This document shows, piece by piece, positions 63,844-64,000 of a stretch of 64,000 nt of DNA (the stretch's first letter is position 1; the number at the start of each line of letters is the position of its first letter). Position numbers and translations under genes: made by a program. This stretch comes from Tetranychus cinnabarinus (lineage: Eukaryota > Arthropoda > Arachnida > Trombidiformes > Tetranychidae). The DNA is taken from assembly GCA_022266195.1 (NCBI GenBank), contig WHVY01000005.1:62001-126000 (forward strand), given 5' to 3'. The notes under the pieces were generated by a model. That model ran no database searches, was not told the origin of the DNA, and saw only the letters and a program-made list of their open reading frames with translations.

Positions 63844-63972
63844 GGTGGCGCAAAAGAAAGAGTCTCTTTCTTTTCTCTTTCTTTTTGGAAAGTACAATAT
63901 TAATTGTTTAAATACAATTTTTCAATAATTAAAAGAAAGAGAAAAGAAAGAGACTCTTTCTTTTGCGCCATC
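63844..63972. mobile_element. 129-bp foldback MITE with TA flanks (Tc1/mariner-type)
   Basis: Two terminal inverted repeats of 42 nt, matching at 41 positions, surround about 45 nt of AT-rich spacer. The outer ends read GGTGGCGCAAAAG (left) and, on the complement, GATGGCGCAAAAG (right). TA lies on both sides (63842-63843 and 63973-63974), as expected for Tc1/mariner-type insertions. Each arm contains a smaller imperfect palindrome of its own (AAAAGAAAGAG and its complement), so the element is a nested inverted repeat. It carries no coding capacity and lies about 240 bp upstream of the TDRKH start. Confidence 0.85.
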
Positions 63973-64000
63973 TATCCCACTCCGAAAGAAATACCCTTTT

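Overview
This is an AT-rich eukaryotic nuclear window. Genes have canonical GT-AG introns, divergent strands and metazoan families. The set is animal: tomosyn, Sans/USH1G, a microsomal P450, APMAP/hemomucin, USB1, MAF1, iPLA2-VIA, an SDR16C-type dehydrogenase, ATR, a tetraspanin and a TDRKH/Papi protein. Gene density (about 14 genes in 64 kb, many nearly intron-free) suggests a compact arthropod genome. A mite such as a spider mite is my guess, but nothing in the sequence proves it.

Layout: 1-4.8 kb, 5' half of tomosyn (minus), running off the left edge. 7.5-16.8 kb, Sans/USH1G (minus), with a 7.1-kb intron that contains a small secreted-protein gene on the opposite strand (15.2-15.7 kb). 19.3-19.7 kb, a 396-bp hAT-type MITE with a perfect 8-bp target-site duplication. 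20.7-23.0 kb, cytochrome P450 (plus), tail-to-tail with APMAP (23.7-25.4 kb, minus). 26.4-27.1 kb, USB1 (minus), head-to-head with MAF1 (27.9-31.6 kb, plus). 33.3-36.4 kb, calcium-independent phospholipase A2 VIA (minus). 36.7-37.7 kb, SDR (minus). 38.5-46.5 kb, ATR checkpoint kinase (minus), of which 7.55 kb is one exon. 48.3-58.3 kb, tetraspanin (plus) with large early introns. 59.6-60.6 kb (minus) and 61.2-61.5 kb (plus), two small secreted proteins head-to-head. 62.1-63.6 kb, TDRKH/Papi (minus). 63.84-63.97 kb, a 129-bp foldback MITE with TA flanks.

Most genes are unrelated housekeeping or signalling genes. Two groupings stand out. USB1 (matures U6 RNA, a Pol III product) and MAF1 (represses Pol III) share one intergenic promoter region. 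Three small secreted proteins (15.2, 60 and 61 kb) share an architecture I do not recognise: signal peptide, a Trp 8-10 residues before a C-x-C cluster, a hydrophobic/basic Val-Pro motif and a Trp-ending tail. This is the best candidate for an undescribed family here. Exon structures below were deduced by hand from splice consensus, reading-frame phase and family conservation; every listed gene sums to a whole number of codons.
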